Origin: Zooshikella ganghwensis DSM 15267
Lineage (GTDB): Bacteria; Pseudomonadota; Gammaproteobacteria; Pseudomonadales; Zooshikellaceae
Direction of reading: 5' to 3'
Assembly (NCBI RefSeq): GCF_000428585.1
Contig: NZ_AUAF01000020.1
Location: forward strand, 1-59,008
DNA: 59,008 nucleotides
Below, piece after piece: positions 16,554-24,721 of the stretch. The notes beneath the pieces are model-generated. The model made no database searches. It was not told the origin of the DNA and saw only the letters and a list, made by a program, of their open reading frames with translations. Numbering within the stretch: position 1 is the first letter of the stretch; each line of letters opens with the position of its first letter. A program made the position numbers and the translations under genes.

Positions 16554-17312
16554 TTATGATCTTAAGCTATTTGTTATTCTCATGATGTCATCTGCTGCAC
16601 GGATAATCTGCGCTTTCACTTCATAGCCGCGTTGCGCCAAAGTAAGTTGCATTAATTCTTCTGTGAGATCCACATTGGATGATTCCAAAAAACCTTGTTG
16701 GATTTTTCCTGCACCATTTTCGCCTGCAGAGAGATAGAATGGCGTTCCTGACTGTTCATTAGCGAGGTATATGCTGTTACCAACAGTCTCTAGTGCTTCA
16801 GGGTTAGCAAACTTGACCACCTGTATTGAACCAAGCGGTATATTTTCATAGCCAACTTGTGCACTGACTTCACCTAACTCATTGATTGTTAGCGACTTGG
16901 CATCTGTCGGTATTTGAATTCTATCCGCAAGTAAATTACCTTGCTGATTAACTAAAAAACCATCTTGATCTAATCTAAATGAGCCATTACGTGTGTAAGC
17001 TAATTCACCACTGGTTAACTCGACTTCAAAAAAACCATCACCCGCAATAGCCACATCAAGATTACGATTTGTAGGCTTTAGATCACCACTATCAAACTGT
17101 ACCGAAGCTTGGTTAAAAGTTACACCTGCACCCTGACGAATTGTTTGGTGAGAATTGTGATCAACCTGTTGAACCTGCATCACTTCGTTAAATGATAGGC
17201 GTCCTTTCTTATATGCCGTTGTATTTAAGTTTGCCAGGTTATTTGCAATAACATCCAAAGCTTTTTGCTCTGCATGCATACCACTGGCAGCAATATGTAT
17301 TGCATCAATCAT
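16554..17312 (-). CDS. flgG: Distal rod protein FlgG
   Basis: The 252-residue product has the rod pattern NNLANLNTTAYKKGRLSFNE, central DVAIAGDGFFEVEL, and C-terminal SSNVDLTEELMQLTLAQRGYE, all typical of FlgG. It forms the distal rod that crosses the P and L rings. Length (252) is close to the usual 260. It lies 42 bases downstream of flgF and is followed closely by flgA. Nothing in the sequence suggests degeneration. Confidence 0.94.
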   Translation of the reverse strand: MIDAIHIAASGMHAEQKALDVIANNLANLNTTAYKKGRLSFNEVMQVQQVDHNSHQTIRQGAGVTFNQASVQFDSGDLKPTNRNLDVAIAGDGFFEVELTSGELAYTRNGSFRLDQDGFLVNQQGNLLADRIQIPTDAKSLTINELGEVSAQVGYENIPLGSIQVVKFANPEALETVGNSIYLANEQSGTPFYLSAGENGAGKIQQGFLESSNVDLTEELMQLTLAQRGYEVKAQIIRAADDIMRITNSLRS

Positions 17313-17354
17313 TACTTTATGCCTAATAAAAAACTTTAATTAAAAGTTAACTAA

Positions 17355-18026
17355 TTAAAAGTCACCTAACTCAGAAATCGTTTTTTCCAATAAGCTGTTA
17401 TAGCCATTGGCTACCTGAAAAACTGACTCATAATGTCTACTTAACGTGATAAGATTTACCATTTCATCCATGGCAACAGCATTAGAAGACTCTAAATGGT
17501 GTTGAAGTATGTCTTTATCTTGTTGTTGTATTGGGGTGGTATTTTCATAAAGAAATAAACCGTTTCCCAAATACTGCTTGCCGCTTAATTCAGCACTCAC
17601 TACTTGAATCGAATCTTTAACAACATTGTCCTGAATAATGTTACCTTGTTGATCAACACTAAAGCTTTTTGGTTCTAATAGGATATCACCACTTTGTCCT
17701 TGAAGACGTTCACCAGATGATAACGTCAAGTAGCCTTCTTTACTAACTTCTAGCTCACCACGACGAGTCAAGTAAGTTTGTCCTTGGTGTTTAACGACAA
17801 AAAATCCACTGCCTTTTAACGCAATGTCTTTATAACGATTCGTTCGTTGAAGGCTACCAGTAGATAAATCGATTGATGAAGTGTTCTCTGATGCAATACC
17901 CTTGTTGACATTCATCCATCTTTTATAAGCATTGGTATTTGTGTTGGCCAGGTTATGAGTAATATTGTTTAATGATTGCAGATCCTGACTAGCAGATATA
18001 TTTAAAACACTCATTAAGTCTGACAT
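17355..18026 (-). CDS. flgF: Proximal rod protein FlgF
   Basis: I take the ATG at 18026 as start because AAAGG precedes it by about 7 bases; an upstream ATG at 18053 would add nine residues. The protein (223 residues) has the axial pattern NNITHNLANTNTNAYKRW, DIALKGSGFFVVK and the C-terminal ESSNAVAMDEMVNLITLSRHYE, which matches FlgF. It belongs to the rod. It is somewhat shorter than the usual 245-250. It lies 55 bases after flhA, the widest gap between flhB and fliF. Confidence 0.9.
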   Translation of the reverse strand: MSDLMSVLNISASQDLQSLNNITHNLANTNTNAYKRWMNVNKGIASENTSSIDLSTGSLQRTNRYKDIALKGSGFFVVKHQGQTYLTRRGELEVSKEGYLTLSSGERLQGQSGDILLEPKSFSVDQQGNIIQDNVVKDSIQVVSAELSGKQYLGNGLFLYENTTPIQQQDKDILQHHLESSNAVAMDEMVNLITLSRHYESVFQVANGYNSLLEKTISELGDF

Positions 18027-18081
18027 GTATAAACCTTTAGCATAACTAGACATTCAAAATGCTGAATGAAATTACCAATAA

Positions 18082-20154
18082 TTAATTAGCTCTTTTCGAT
18101 TCTTGGATATCTACTGTTGAAAAAGATGTTATTGCAATAACTGGAGGTATTTCTTGTATTGAGAGTATTGTTAAATGCTTAAGCGTTCTCTCTGTTACTA
18201 ACTTTAAGTGTGGTCGTAAGGCTGCAGAGCATAATAACACGGGTTTTAAATTATTCATGGCCATTTGTTCTGCAGTATTAGCTATTGCTATAACAAGTCT
18301 TTCTGTTAACAATGGATCAAGGTGAATATTGGTTGTCTGGTCTGTTGCAGGCTGTAGTTGCGAGACAAGTTGTTGTTCAAGCTTTGGTGACAATGACATT
18401 ACGTGAAGGGTATTACTATCATCCAATAACATCTCGCAAATACTTCTTCCCATATTTTGTCTAACAGACTCACTCAAAAAAACAGGGTCTTTTGTTGTTT
18501 TACCGTGATCGGCCAGTGCTTCTAGAATATGCTCTATATTTCTGATACTTACACTTTCTTTAACAAGACGTTGTAACACCTTTTGGATGTCTGTCAGTGT
18601 CAACATGTTTGGAATAACCTCTTCATATAAAGAGGTATGATGTTGTTTTATAGGTATCAAAAGCTTTTCAACTTCACTTCGTGTTAGCAGCTCATCCGCA
18701 TGTCTTCTTATAACTTCACAAAAATGTGTGAAAACAACTGTTGTTGCATCAACAACTGTACACATTTGCTGTTTTGCAATGCTTGTTTGATCTTGGGTAA
18801 TCCATACAGCAGGTAGTTGGTAAGAAGGGTCTTTGTCTTTTATACCTTCCAGTGCTATATCTGACTGAGTTGAAATAGCTAAATACCGATCTAAATAACA
18901 GTTGCTGCTATCGACTCTTGAGCCATGAATACGAATTTCATAGTGATTATCGGCGAGCTTACTATCAGCAATCATTTTTACTTTAGGAATAACCAAGCCG
19001 CTTTCTAAGGCATACTGTTTTCTGAAAGACTTAATTTTTTCAGAGAGTAGACTGTTTTCTTCACCAAACCGGTTAGCAAGGTCTTTACCCAATGATAACT
19101 CTATGGGACTAATAGTTAACTGGTTGTATAATGATTCGCCTTCACTTTCCTGAAGATCTTGTTGGCTTGTGTCTTCTTCTATGTCAGCACGGCGGTGAGC
19201 CATAATAGCTTTATATGTCAATAAACTGACTACAAGCAGGACAGCAAAGACAGGAAGCCAAGGAATACCTTTGGTAAACATAATACACAGTAATGCGACA
19301 GCAACCAGTATTAAGCTTTTTGGATAACGAGTTACTTGTCGGCTAACTTCTTGACCAAGAAAGGAGTCACTTGCAGCACGAGTAACAATAATGCCCGTAC
19401 CTGTTGAAAGAATTAATGCAGGTATTTGGGTTACCAGTCCATCGCCCACAGTCATTAAAGTATAAGTATGCAGTGCAGTAGACCAAGATAAACCATTCTG
19501 CCCAATACCTACTGATAGACCGCCTATAATATCAATCAGAACGATGATAATCCCGGCTATCGCATCTCCTTTGACAAACTTACTAGCACCATCCATTGCA
19601 CCATAAAAGTTTGCTTCTCTTTCTAGGTCAGAACGTTTTTTTCTCGCTTCTTGTTCATTGATAATACCCATGTTGAGCTCAGCATCAATGCTCATCTGTT
19701 TGCCTGGCAAACTATCAAGGGTAAAGCGAGCAGCCACTTCTGCAACGCGTTGAGCACCATTAGTGACTACAACATATTGGACAACGATTAGAATAAAAAA
19801 TATAACAAGGCCAATAATATAGTTGCCCCCAACTACGTATTCACCAACAGCGTTTATAACTTGTCCGGCATCACCATCACTTAAAATAAGGCGAGTCGCA
19901 GAAATGTTTAGTGCTAACCTGAATAGGGTAGCAATGAGTAGTAACGATGGAAATGTAGAAAAGTCAACAGGGCGATCGATATAAAAGGTGACTAATAAAA
20001 TAAGCAGGGCAAAACTAAAGTTTGTAATTAGTAGTATATCCAGAACAACAGCGGGCACTGGAGTAAAAAGTACGAGAAGGATGCCAACAACAGCAACCAC
20101 AAGCAGTAGCTCACTCTGTGAGCCTAGCAAATCTTTAATTGTTATTGACTTCAT
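18082..20154 (-). CDS. flhA: Export gate protein FlhA
   Basis: The 690-residue product has eight hydrophobic segments in the first 320 residues, including the FHIPEP signature region (LNISATRLILSDGDAGQVI) and the cytoplasmic loop MSIDAELNMGIINEQEA with EREANFYGAMDGASKFVKGD. A large C-terminal cytoplasmic domain follows (FlhAC, about 345-690), the nonameric ring that receives chaperone-substrate complexes. Length matches the family (about 690-700). It overlaps flhB by 4 bases. It is a strong marker of a complete export apparatus. Confidence 0.95.
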   Translation of the reverse strand: MKSITIKDLLGSQSELLLVVAVVGILLVLFTPVPAVVLDILLITNFSFALLILLVTFYIDRPVDFSTFPSLLLIATLFRLALNISATRLILSDGDAGQVINAVGEYVVGGNYIIGLVIFFILIVVQYVVVTNGAQRVAEVAARFTLDSLPGKQMSIDAELNMGIINEQEARKKRSDLEREANFYGAMDGASKFVKGDAIAGIIIVLIDIIGGLSVGIGQNGLSWSTALHTYTLMTVGDGLVTQIPALILSTGTGIIVTRAASDSFLGQEVSRQVTRYPKSLILVAVALLCIMFTKGIPWLPVFAVLLVVSLLTYKAIMAHRRADIEEDTSQQDLQESEGESLYNQLTISPIELSLGKDLANRFGEENSLLSEKIKSFRKQYALESGLVIPKVKMIADSKLADNHYEIRIHGSRVDSSNCYLDRYLAISTQSDIALEGIKDKDPSYQLPAVWITQDQTSIAKQQMCTVVDATTVVFTHFCEVIRRHADELLTRSEVEKLLIPIKQHHTSLYEEVIPNMLTLTDIQKVLQRLVKESVSIRNIEHILEALADHGKTTKDPVFLSESVRQNMGRSICEMLLDDSNTLHVMSLSPKLEQQLVSQLQPATDQTTNIHLDPLLTERLVIAIANTAEQMAMNNLKPVLLCSAALRPHLKLVTERTLKHLTILSIQEIPPVIAITSFSTVDIQESKRAN

Positions 20155-21233
20155 TCGTTGTATTCAGTCTTGGTAAGAGAGTTTCTTTGCTGATAAATTT
20201 TATGGAGTATAATGGCTATATCTAAAAATGTTGACTCTGGTATTGTGCTGTTAATGACCGCTTTTTTGTATAATGCTCTTGCAAGAGTGGGTTTTTCAAT
20301 AATAGGGACACTCGCTTTTGCTGCTTCATAACGAATTTGCTTTGCAAGATTATCAGCTCCCATTGCAACGACTTTAGGGGCATCCATTTTATTACGTTGA
20401 TAGCTGATTGCAACTGCTATGTGAGTTGGATTTGTAATCACTACATCGCTGTTTTTGACATTATTGAGTCCGTCAGTTTGTTGACGAAGTTTGTTTTGAA
20501 GTTCTTTACGTTTTTGTTTGATTAAGGGATCGCCTTCGCGCCGCTTATATTCATCCTTAACTTCTTGTTTGGTCATTTTGAGTTGCTTTATGTACTGCTT
20601 TCTCGTGAATAAATAATCAAGTATAGATAAAGCTAAAAGTAGACTTATGACTGTAATACATAGTTTAGAAAGTATATGAAGTATTGATATCATCCCTTGA
20701 TATAATTCTTGTTGATGCAACCTAATAACAGCGCTAACAATTTCTTCATGATACAAGTAAAGAATTGTAACCAGAATAGCTATCTTGATGACTGATTTTA
20801 AAAGATCAAATAAGCTTTTTATGGAGAATAGTTTTTTGAAGCCTTTAATTGGATTGATTTTTTGTATATCCCACTTTAAGGGAGCTGAAGAAAATATTAT
20901 TCCAGTTTGTAAAACGTTACCCAGTATACCTGCCACCACAGCAATAGCGCTTAATGAAAAAAGCATACTACAGGTCATCGTGAATGAGTCTTTTATAGCG
21001 TCGAAAATAGTCTTTTTGTCTGCGGCAAACTCTGTTAGGTCTAATGTTGCCTGGGTCGACTTAGCTATCTCTATAATACTATTAATACCATAACCACTAA
21101 CGACTAAGACAAACACTGTTATCACAGTTAAACCTGTGACTTCCATGCTTTTAGCAAGTTGGCCTTTTTTCCTGGCTTCCTGAAGACGAAACTGGGTAGG
21201 CTGTTCTGTTTTTTCAGAAGTATTACTCGACAT
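20151..21233 (-). CDS. flhB: Export switch protein FlhB
   Basis: The 360-residue protein begins SEKTEQPTQFRLQEARKKGQLAKS, the family N-terminus, has four membrane helices, and carries the autocleavage motif NPTH at 268-271 in the cytoplasmic domain. FlhB controls the change of export specificity from rod/hook to late substrates by cleavage at NPTH. Its presence with an intact motif is notable because no late filament substrates are encoded in this operon. Length is normal. It starts 18 bases after fliR and overlaps flhA by 4. Confidence 0.95.
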   Translation of the reverse strand: MSSNTSEKTEQPTQFRLQEARKKGQLAKSMEVTGLTVITVFVLVVSGYGINSIIEIAKSTQATLDLTEFAADKKTIFDAIKDSFTMTCSMLFSLSAIAVVAGILGNVLQTGIIFSSAPLKWDIQKINPIKGFKKLFSIKSLFDLLKSVIKIAILVTILYLYHEEIVSAVIRLHQQELYQGMISILHILSKLCITVISLLLALSILDYLFTRKQYIKQLKMTKQEVKDEYKRREGDPLIKQKRKELQNKLRQQTDGLNNVKNSDVVITNPTHIAVAISYQRNKMDAPKVVAMGADNLAKQIRYEAAKASVPIIEKPTLARALYKKAVINSTIPESTFLDIAIILHKIYQQRNSLTKTEYNE

Positions 21234-21251
21234 AGAGTTTAGAACTGCCTT

Positions 21252-22013
21252 TTAATTAAGTACTGACTGCCAGTAGTCAATGAGTGAACCTAATATGTCG
21301 ATATTGAGGTTCGTAAATGATGGTAGCAGACAAATGAGCAACAATAGTCCTAGTAAAATTTTGATTGGCAGGGTGAGAAAATATACGTTAAGTTGAGGCA
21401 TTGTTTTTGACAATAAACCAAACATTATATCGCCAATAAAAACGAGTGCAATAACAGGTGCGGCTAACCTTATACCAAATAAGAATACATTGGGTAAGAA
21501 CTGGATGGCGTGAGCTATATTTACCTCATAAAATTGGAGAGGATTTAGTTTTTGTAAAGAAAAAACTAACATATATAAAAGATTATGATGCTGATTAGTA
21601 AAAAAGAATACAGATAGAACCAAGAGTCTAAGTAATTGTGTAGTAAAACCAGACATTGATTGTGAATGTGGATCAAATGCGGCCATTGCATTAATACCTG
21701 TTTGAGTATCAATAACCCGACCAGCAAGGTTAATAGCACCAAAAACAAAATATATACCTGTTGCTAACAGCATACCCAGTATTACTTCTTTAACCATAAG
21801 AAGGATAAGATGTATTATATCTGGCTGGCCCAATCCAACAGATTGATCAACAAATGGTAATAAAATAAGTCCAAGAGTAATCGAGAGTGTACCTTTAATT
21901 AACCAAGGTAGCTTGATTCCCCCAGCCTGAAATAACGCAAATAATACGATTCCAATCCTTGTTGTTGTCAGTAACAGTGCATATAACCATGTAACATCAA
22001 AGTTAATTACCAT
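21252..22013 (-). CDS. fliR: Export gate protein FliR
   Basis: The 253-residue, highly hydrophobic product has six predicted membrane segments and FliR features such as GRVIDTQTGINAMAAFDPHSQ and the C-terminal LPQLNVYFLTLPIKILLGL. FliR joins FliP and FliQ to form the export gate. Length matches the family (about 255-260). It follows fliQ by 25 bases and precedes flhB by 18. Confidence 0.94.
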   Translation of the reverse strand: MVINFDVTWLYALLLTTTRIGIVLFALFQAGGIKLPWLIKGTLSITLGLILLPFVDQSVGLGQPDIIHLILLMVKEVILGMLLATGIYFVFGAINLAGRVIDTQTGINAMAAFDPHSQSMSGFTTQLLRLLVLSVFFFTNQHHNLLYMLVFSLQKLNPLQFYEVNIAHAIQFLPNVFLFGIRLAAPVIALVFIGDIMFGLLSKTMPQLNVYFLTLPIKILLGLLLLICLLPSFTNLNIDILGSLIDYWQSVLN

Positions 22014-22038
22014 CTTTTATGAGTATCGTATTTAGCCC

Positions 22039-22308
22039 TTAGCCTATGTAATTCGGTATTTCACTAAATAATGCAGTAGCGTAACTTGATATCGTTGTTA
22101 GAATCCATGGCCCAAAAATAAAAAGGACACCTAAGATAGCCAACATTTTAGGTACAAACGTCAGTGTCATTTCTTGTATCTGTGTGATTACTTGAAAAAT
22201 ACTGATGATTAAGCCAACAACTAAGCTGGTGATCAAAACAGGTGCAGCTACTTTTGCAGTATTCCAAAGCATGCTATCTAATAACGAGTTCGCTACATCA
22301 AGATTCAT
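22039..22308 (-). CDS. fliQ: Export gate protein FliQ
   Basis: The 89-residue product has two transmembrane helices and the FliQ patterns APVLITSLVVGLIISIFQ and TQIQEMTLTFVPKM. It is a small hairpin protein of the FliPQR gate. Length is standard (89). It is the first clearly flagellar gene of the operon in transcription order, 97 bases downstream of a TPR-protein gene. A hairpin in that gap could separate it from the TPR gene transcriptionally. Confidence 0.95.
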   Translation of the reverse strand: MNLDVANSLLDSMLWNTAKVAAPVLITSLVVGLIISIFQVITQIQEMTLTFVPKMLAILGVLFIFGPWILTTISSYATALFSEIPNYIG

Positions 22309-22346
22309 TTTAAGTCGTGATTTATACTATGATTTAACTAGGCTTA

Positions 22347-22370
22347 CACCCAACATACAATGGTTGGGTG
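22347..22370 (-). repeat. Hairpin between the TPR gene and fliQ
   Basis: CACCCAAC (22347-22354) and GTTGGGTG (22363-22370) form an 8-base-pair stem with an 8-base loop between the TPR-protein gene and fliQ. No U-run follows on the minus strand, so it is a weak terminator candidate or an mRNA structure before fliQ. Confidence 0.45.
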
Positions 22371-22405
22371 ATGTAAATTTTTAAGGATAAAGTGGGCTTG
22401 ATACT

Positions 22406-23518
22406 TTAGTGCTTTTCTTGACGATTGATATTTTTTTTCAGAACAGACCCAACGGTAACTTGCTCGGTAATAGAAATATTCATTAATTGTTGGAATACAT
22501 CTTGTGCTTCTTCAGGGCTTAAGCGGGCAAGAATTAAGTATTTTGCGTAAAGGCCAGCAAGTGAGTCGGTATTCAGTAGTAATGCTTTACGGTAGTAAGC
22601 TTTAGCTTCGTCAAAGCGATTTTGAAAACAGAGTACGATAGCCATCATACCTTGTGACTCAGAAAACGCAGGTGCGATAGCTAATCCTTCTAGGGCTGCT
22701 TGCTCTGCTTCATCTAGCTGATTATTGATCAGCAAACACCATGTTAGTGTATTCCAGCTTCCTGGATGATTAGGCATATACTGCGTTGTTTTGCGAAGAG
22801 CAGATATAGCACTATTAAGGTCGTTTTGTTGCATACAAATAAGCCCAGTGCCAAGCCAAGCTCTTCCACTTTTAGGCTTCAATTTTAGTATTTGGCTAAA
22901 CGTAGTTTGGGCACTTGATAAGTTATCCACTGATAAAAGCTGGAACCCTTTTACTATACTTGCTTCAAGTTGTTTAGGGTCAATAGCTAACGCGCTGTCA
23001 GCAAGGGTATGTGCTTTATCAAAGTCTTCAATATCCCAGTATAACAGTGCCAAGTAGCCTATACATTCAGCACTCGTTTTGTACTCTTCCAAAAGCGCTA
23101 TTGCTTTTTGTACTTCTCCTAAATTATGTAATGCCCTGGCAAATAATAAACGTGTAGGGATACCCATTTGCTCTACAGGCATTACTTGCAGAGTATTAAA
23201 AGCATTATCATATTGGTTGAGGCGCAGGTAAGCTAAGGCCAGTAAATAAATAACAGCCTCTTCGTAAACTCCAGTATGATGTTGCAGTAGAGCCACAACC
23301 TCTTCATCATTGCCTTGATAAGATGCAAGCGCTGATTTTGCAATTGATAAGTGAATGTCTTCATTAGCAGTGTAATGACTTATGACTTCATGCGCTTTAT
23401 GAGGGGTATTTGCTTCCAGGTAAAGCTCCACCAACTTGCGAATAATAAGCGTATTACTTGGATCATAAGACAAGTATCCAATGTATTGCTTAATAGCATC
23501 TTGAAGAGAGTCGGTCAT
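22406..23518 (-). CDS. TPR-repeat protein heading the flagellar-type operon
   Basis: The 370-residue product is built of about ten tetratricopeptide repeats (for example ALAYLRLNQYDNAFNTLQV, ALLYWDIEDFDKAHTLADS, GLICMQQNDLNSAISALRK and MAIVLCFQNRFDEAKAYYRK) and has no signal peptide or membrane helix. It is therefore a cytoplasmic scaffold or chaperone-like protein. It is the first gene on the minus strand before fliQ and shares orientation with the 25 genes that follow. I do not recognise a flagellar protein of this type. Similarity of role to the smaller TPR protein at 2295-2903 at the other end of the cluster is possible but unproven. Confidence 0.7.
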   Translation of the reverse strand: MTDSLQDAIKQYIGYLSYDPSNTLIIRKLVELYLEANTPHKAHEVISHYTANEDIHLSIAKSALASYQGNDEEVVALLQHHTGVYEEAVIYLLALAYLRLNQYDNAFNTLQVMPVEQMGIPTRLLFARALHNLGEVQKAIALLEEYKTSAECIGYLALLYWDIEDFDKAHTLADSALAIDPKQLEASIVKGFQLLSVDNLSSAQTTFSQILKLKPKSGRAWLGTGLICMQQNDLNSAISALRKTTQYMPNHPGSWNTLTWCLLINNQLDEAEQAALEGLAIAPAFSESQGMMAIVLCFQNRFDEAKAYYRKALLLNTDSLAGLYAKYLILARLSPEEAQDVFQQLMNISITEQVTVGSVLKKNINRQEKH

Positions 23519-24045
23519 GTTTGGTTACTGCTCGTGGAGCTAAGTGTTAGTAAGAGGATAAGCAAACAGTCTAAGTTCACCTACTCTTTTAGAAGCTGTC
23601 TTTAATAGAAGCTGTCAATATAATCTAAACGTAATATGTGCAGTTTTTATCATAAGAATGTTGATATTTCAAACAAAAGCTCCATAGAAGATATTAATTA
23701 ACTTTGCCAGACAGATACAAATTACTGCTTACTTATTTAAATACTGTGTTGATGAGTAGCAATGGACTTACGGGGCAAGCTAGCACAAATAAAAAAGTTA
23801 TTGTGGCACTTTGACTGTTAAAGTGAGTTAAAAGAGTTAGAAACTAAATGAAATGGCGAGACTTGGAGTATAAAGAAACGAAACAAGCGCATTTAGTTAT
23901 TTTTATTGCTCCAAGTCATTTATTAGATTAAATTTTTTGTGTGAAGCGCGGTAACAATAATGTTTATCTTGATGAACCTATGATGCATTCGTTTTATATA
24001 GGTGGTTACTATCTATGTTGTATTTGTCAAAACGATGTAAAGTAC
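23519..24045. other. Non-coding gap with probable operon promoter
   Basis: No gene is apparent. The stretch separates the flagellar-type operon from the orphan gene at 24046-24540 and should hold the operon promoter. The only structured elements noticed are the direct repeats at 23590-23616 described separately. Confidence 0.5.
23590..23616 (-). promoter_or_regulatory. 11-bp direct repeat overlapping a -35-like hexamer
   Basis: TAGAAGCTGTC occurs exactly twice, at 23590-23600 and 23606-23616, with a 16-base period. On the minus strand a perfect TTGACA (23613-23618) overlaps the distal copy, about 95 bases upstream of the TPR gene start. A good -10 is not obvious (TTCTAA at 23589-23594 is weak), which would suit an activator-dependent promoter. 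Regulation is inference. Confidence 0.4.
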
Positions 24046-24540
24046 TTAGTTAGTAGAAATCCAGTTTCGTTGACGACTCTTTACAAGCAGTATTTTTCCA
24101 TTGTTACGAACCATTAACATAGATGCGGCGGGTGTAGAGTGAATATTGTCAATTGTTGTAGCAATTAAATAACCATGCCGTTCTGAGTGGCTAGGAGATG
24201 CAGGTAGTTGTAGGTTTAAATTAAGCCAAATATAGTTGGGTATTGAGAAGTTGTGGAGTTGTTCGGGATAAATGGTTAGTGTCCTGTGTGCAGGGTGCAG
24301 TGTTATCACCATCATTTCCCCTAGCGAAAATACGTCAGAAGAGCGTAGTTCAGCTTGAATAAAAAACTGTCTGATTGTTAAGTCAAATGTATTTGCTGCA
24401 AGGTCTTGGTCAGTACATTCGCAGCTAAATGAAAATGAGCTTATCTCGAATATTTGTTTATTTCCTAGGAAGTCTTCTAGAATAATTTCTTGTTGATCGT
24501 GAGGGCTTCGGGAGTATTGAAAAAACTTTGGATTTTGCAC
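24046..24540 (-). CDS. Uncharacterised 164-residue protein
   Basis: I choose the GTG at 24540 as start because GGAGG lies eight bases upstream; a GTG at 24555 would add five residues but has no ribosome binding site. The protein looks soluble and beta-rich, with mixed strands such as FEISSFSFSCECTDQDLA and MMVITLHPAHRTLTIYP, and a central CEC. No signal peptide, membrane helix or recognised motif is seen. It is a single gene, co-oriented with the flagellar-type operon but separated from it by more than 500 bases and from the downstream terminator by about 120. Confidence 0.55.
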   Translation of the reverse strand: MQNPKFFQYSRSPHDQQEIILEDFLGNKQIFEISSFSFSCECTDQDLAANTFDLTIRQFFIQAELRSSDVFSLGEMMVITLHPAHRTLTIYPEQLHNFSIPNYIWLNLNLQLPASPSHSERHGYLIATTIDNIHSTPAASMLMVRNNGKILLVKSRQRNWISTN

Positions 24541-24663
24541 CAGCCTGTCCTCCACGTAGTGATAAGATAGTTTTAATTGAGTACAAAACTAGTGCCAATT
24601 TGGAATAACTGCTAATAATCAATAGGTTGAGTTAAGTAGAAGTGGCTAAGTGTAAAATATTTT

Positions 24664-24692
24664 GAATAAAAAGCCCGCCATAAGGCGGGCTT
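24664..24692 (-). terminator. Rho-independent terminator of the M4 protease gene
   Basis: AAGCCCGCC (24671-24679) and GGCGGGCTT (24684-24692) form a 9-base-pair GC-rich stem with a 4-base loop, followed on the minus strand by TTTTTATT. It lies about 30 bases past the protease stop codon. Confidence 0.9.
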
Positions 24693-24721
24693 AATCAAGC
24701 GTGTTCTTAGTATAGATATTA

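Noticed and set aside
3238-23518. Non-flagellar (injectisome) type III secretion system
   Set aside because: P- and L-ring, rod (FlgB, FlgC, FlgF, FlgG) and hook (FlgE, FlgD) genes are present and there is no secretin, needle or translocon gene, so the ancestry is flagellar.
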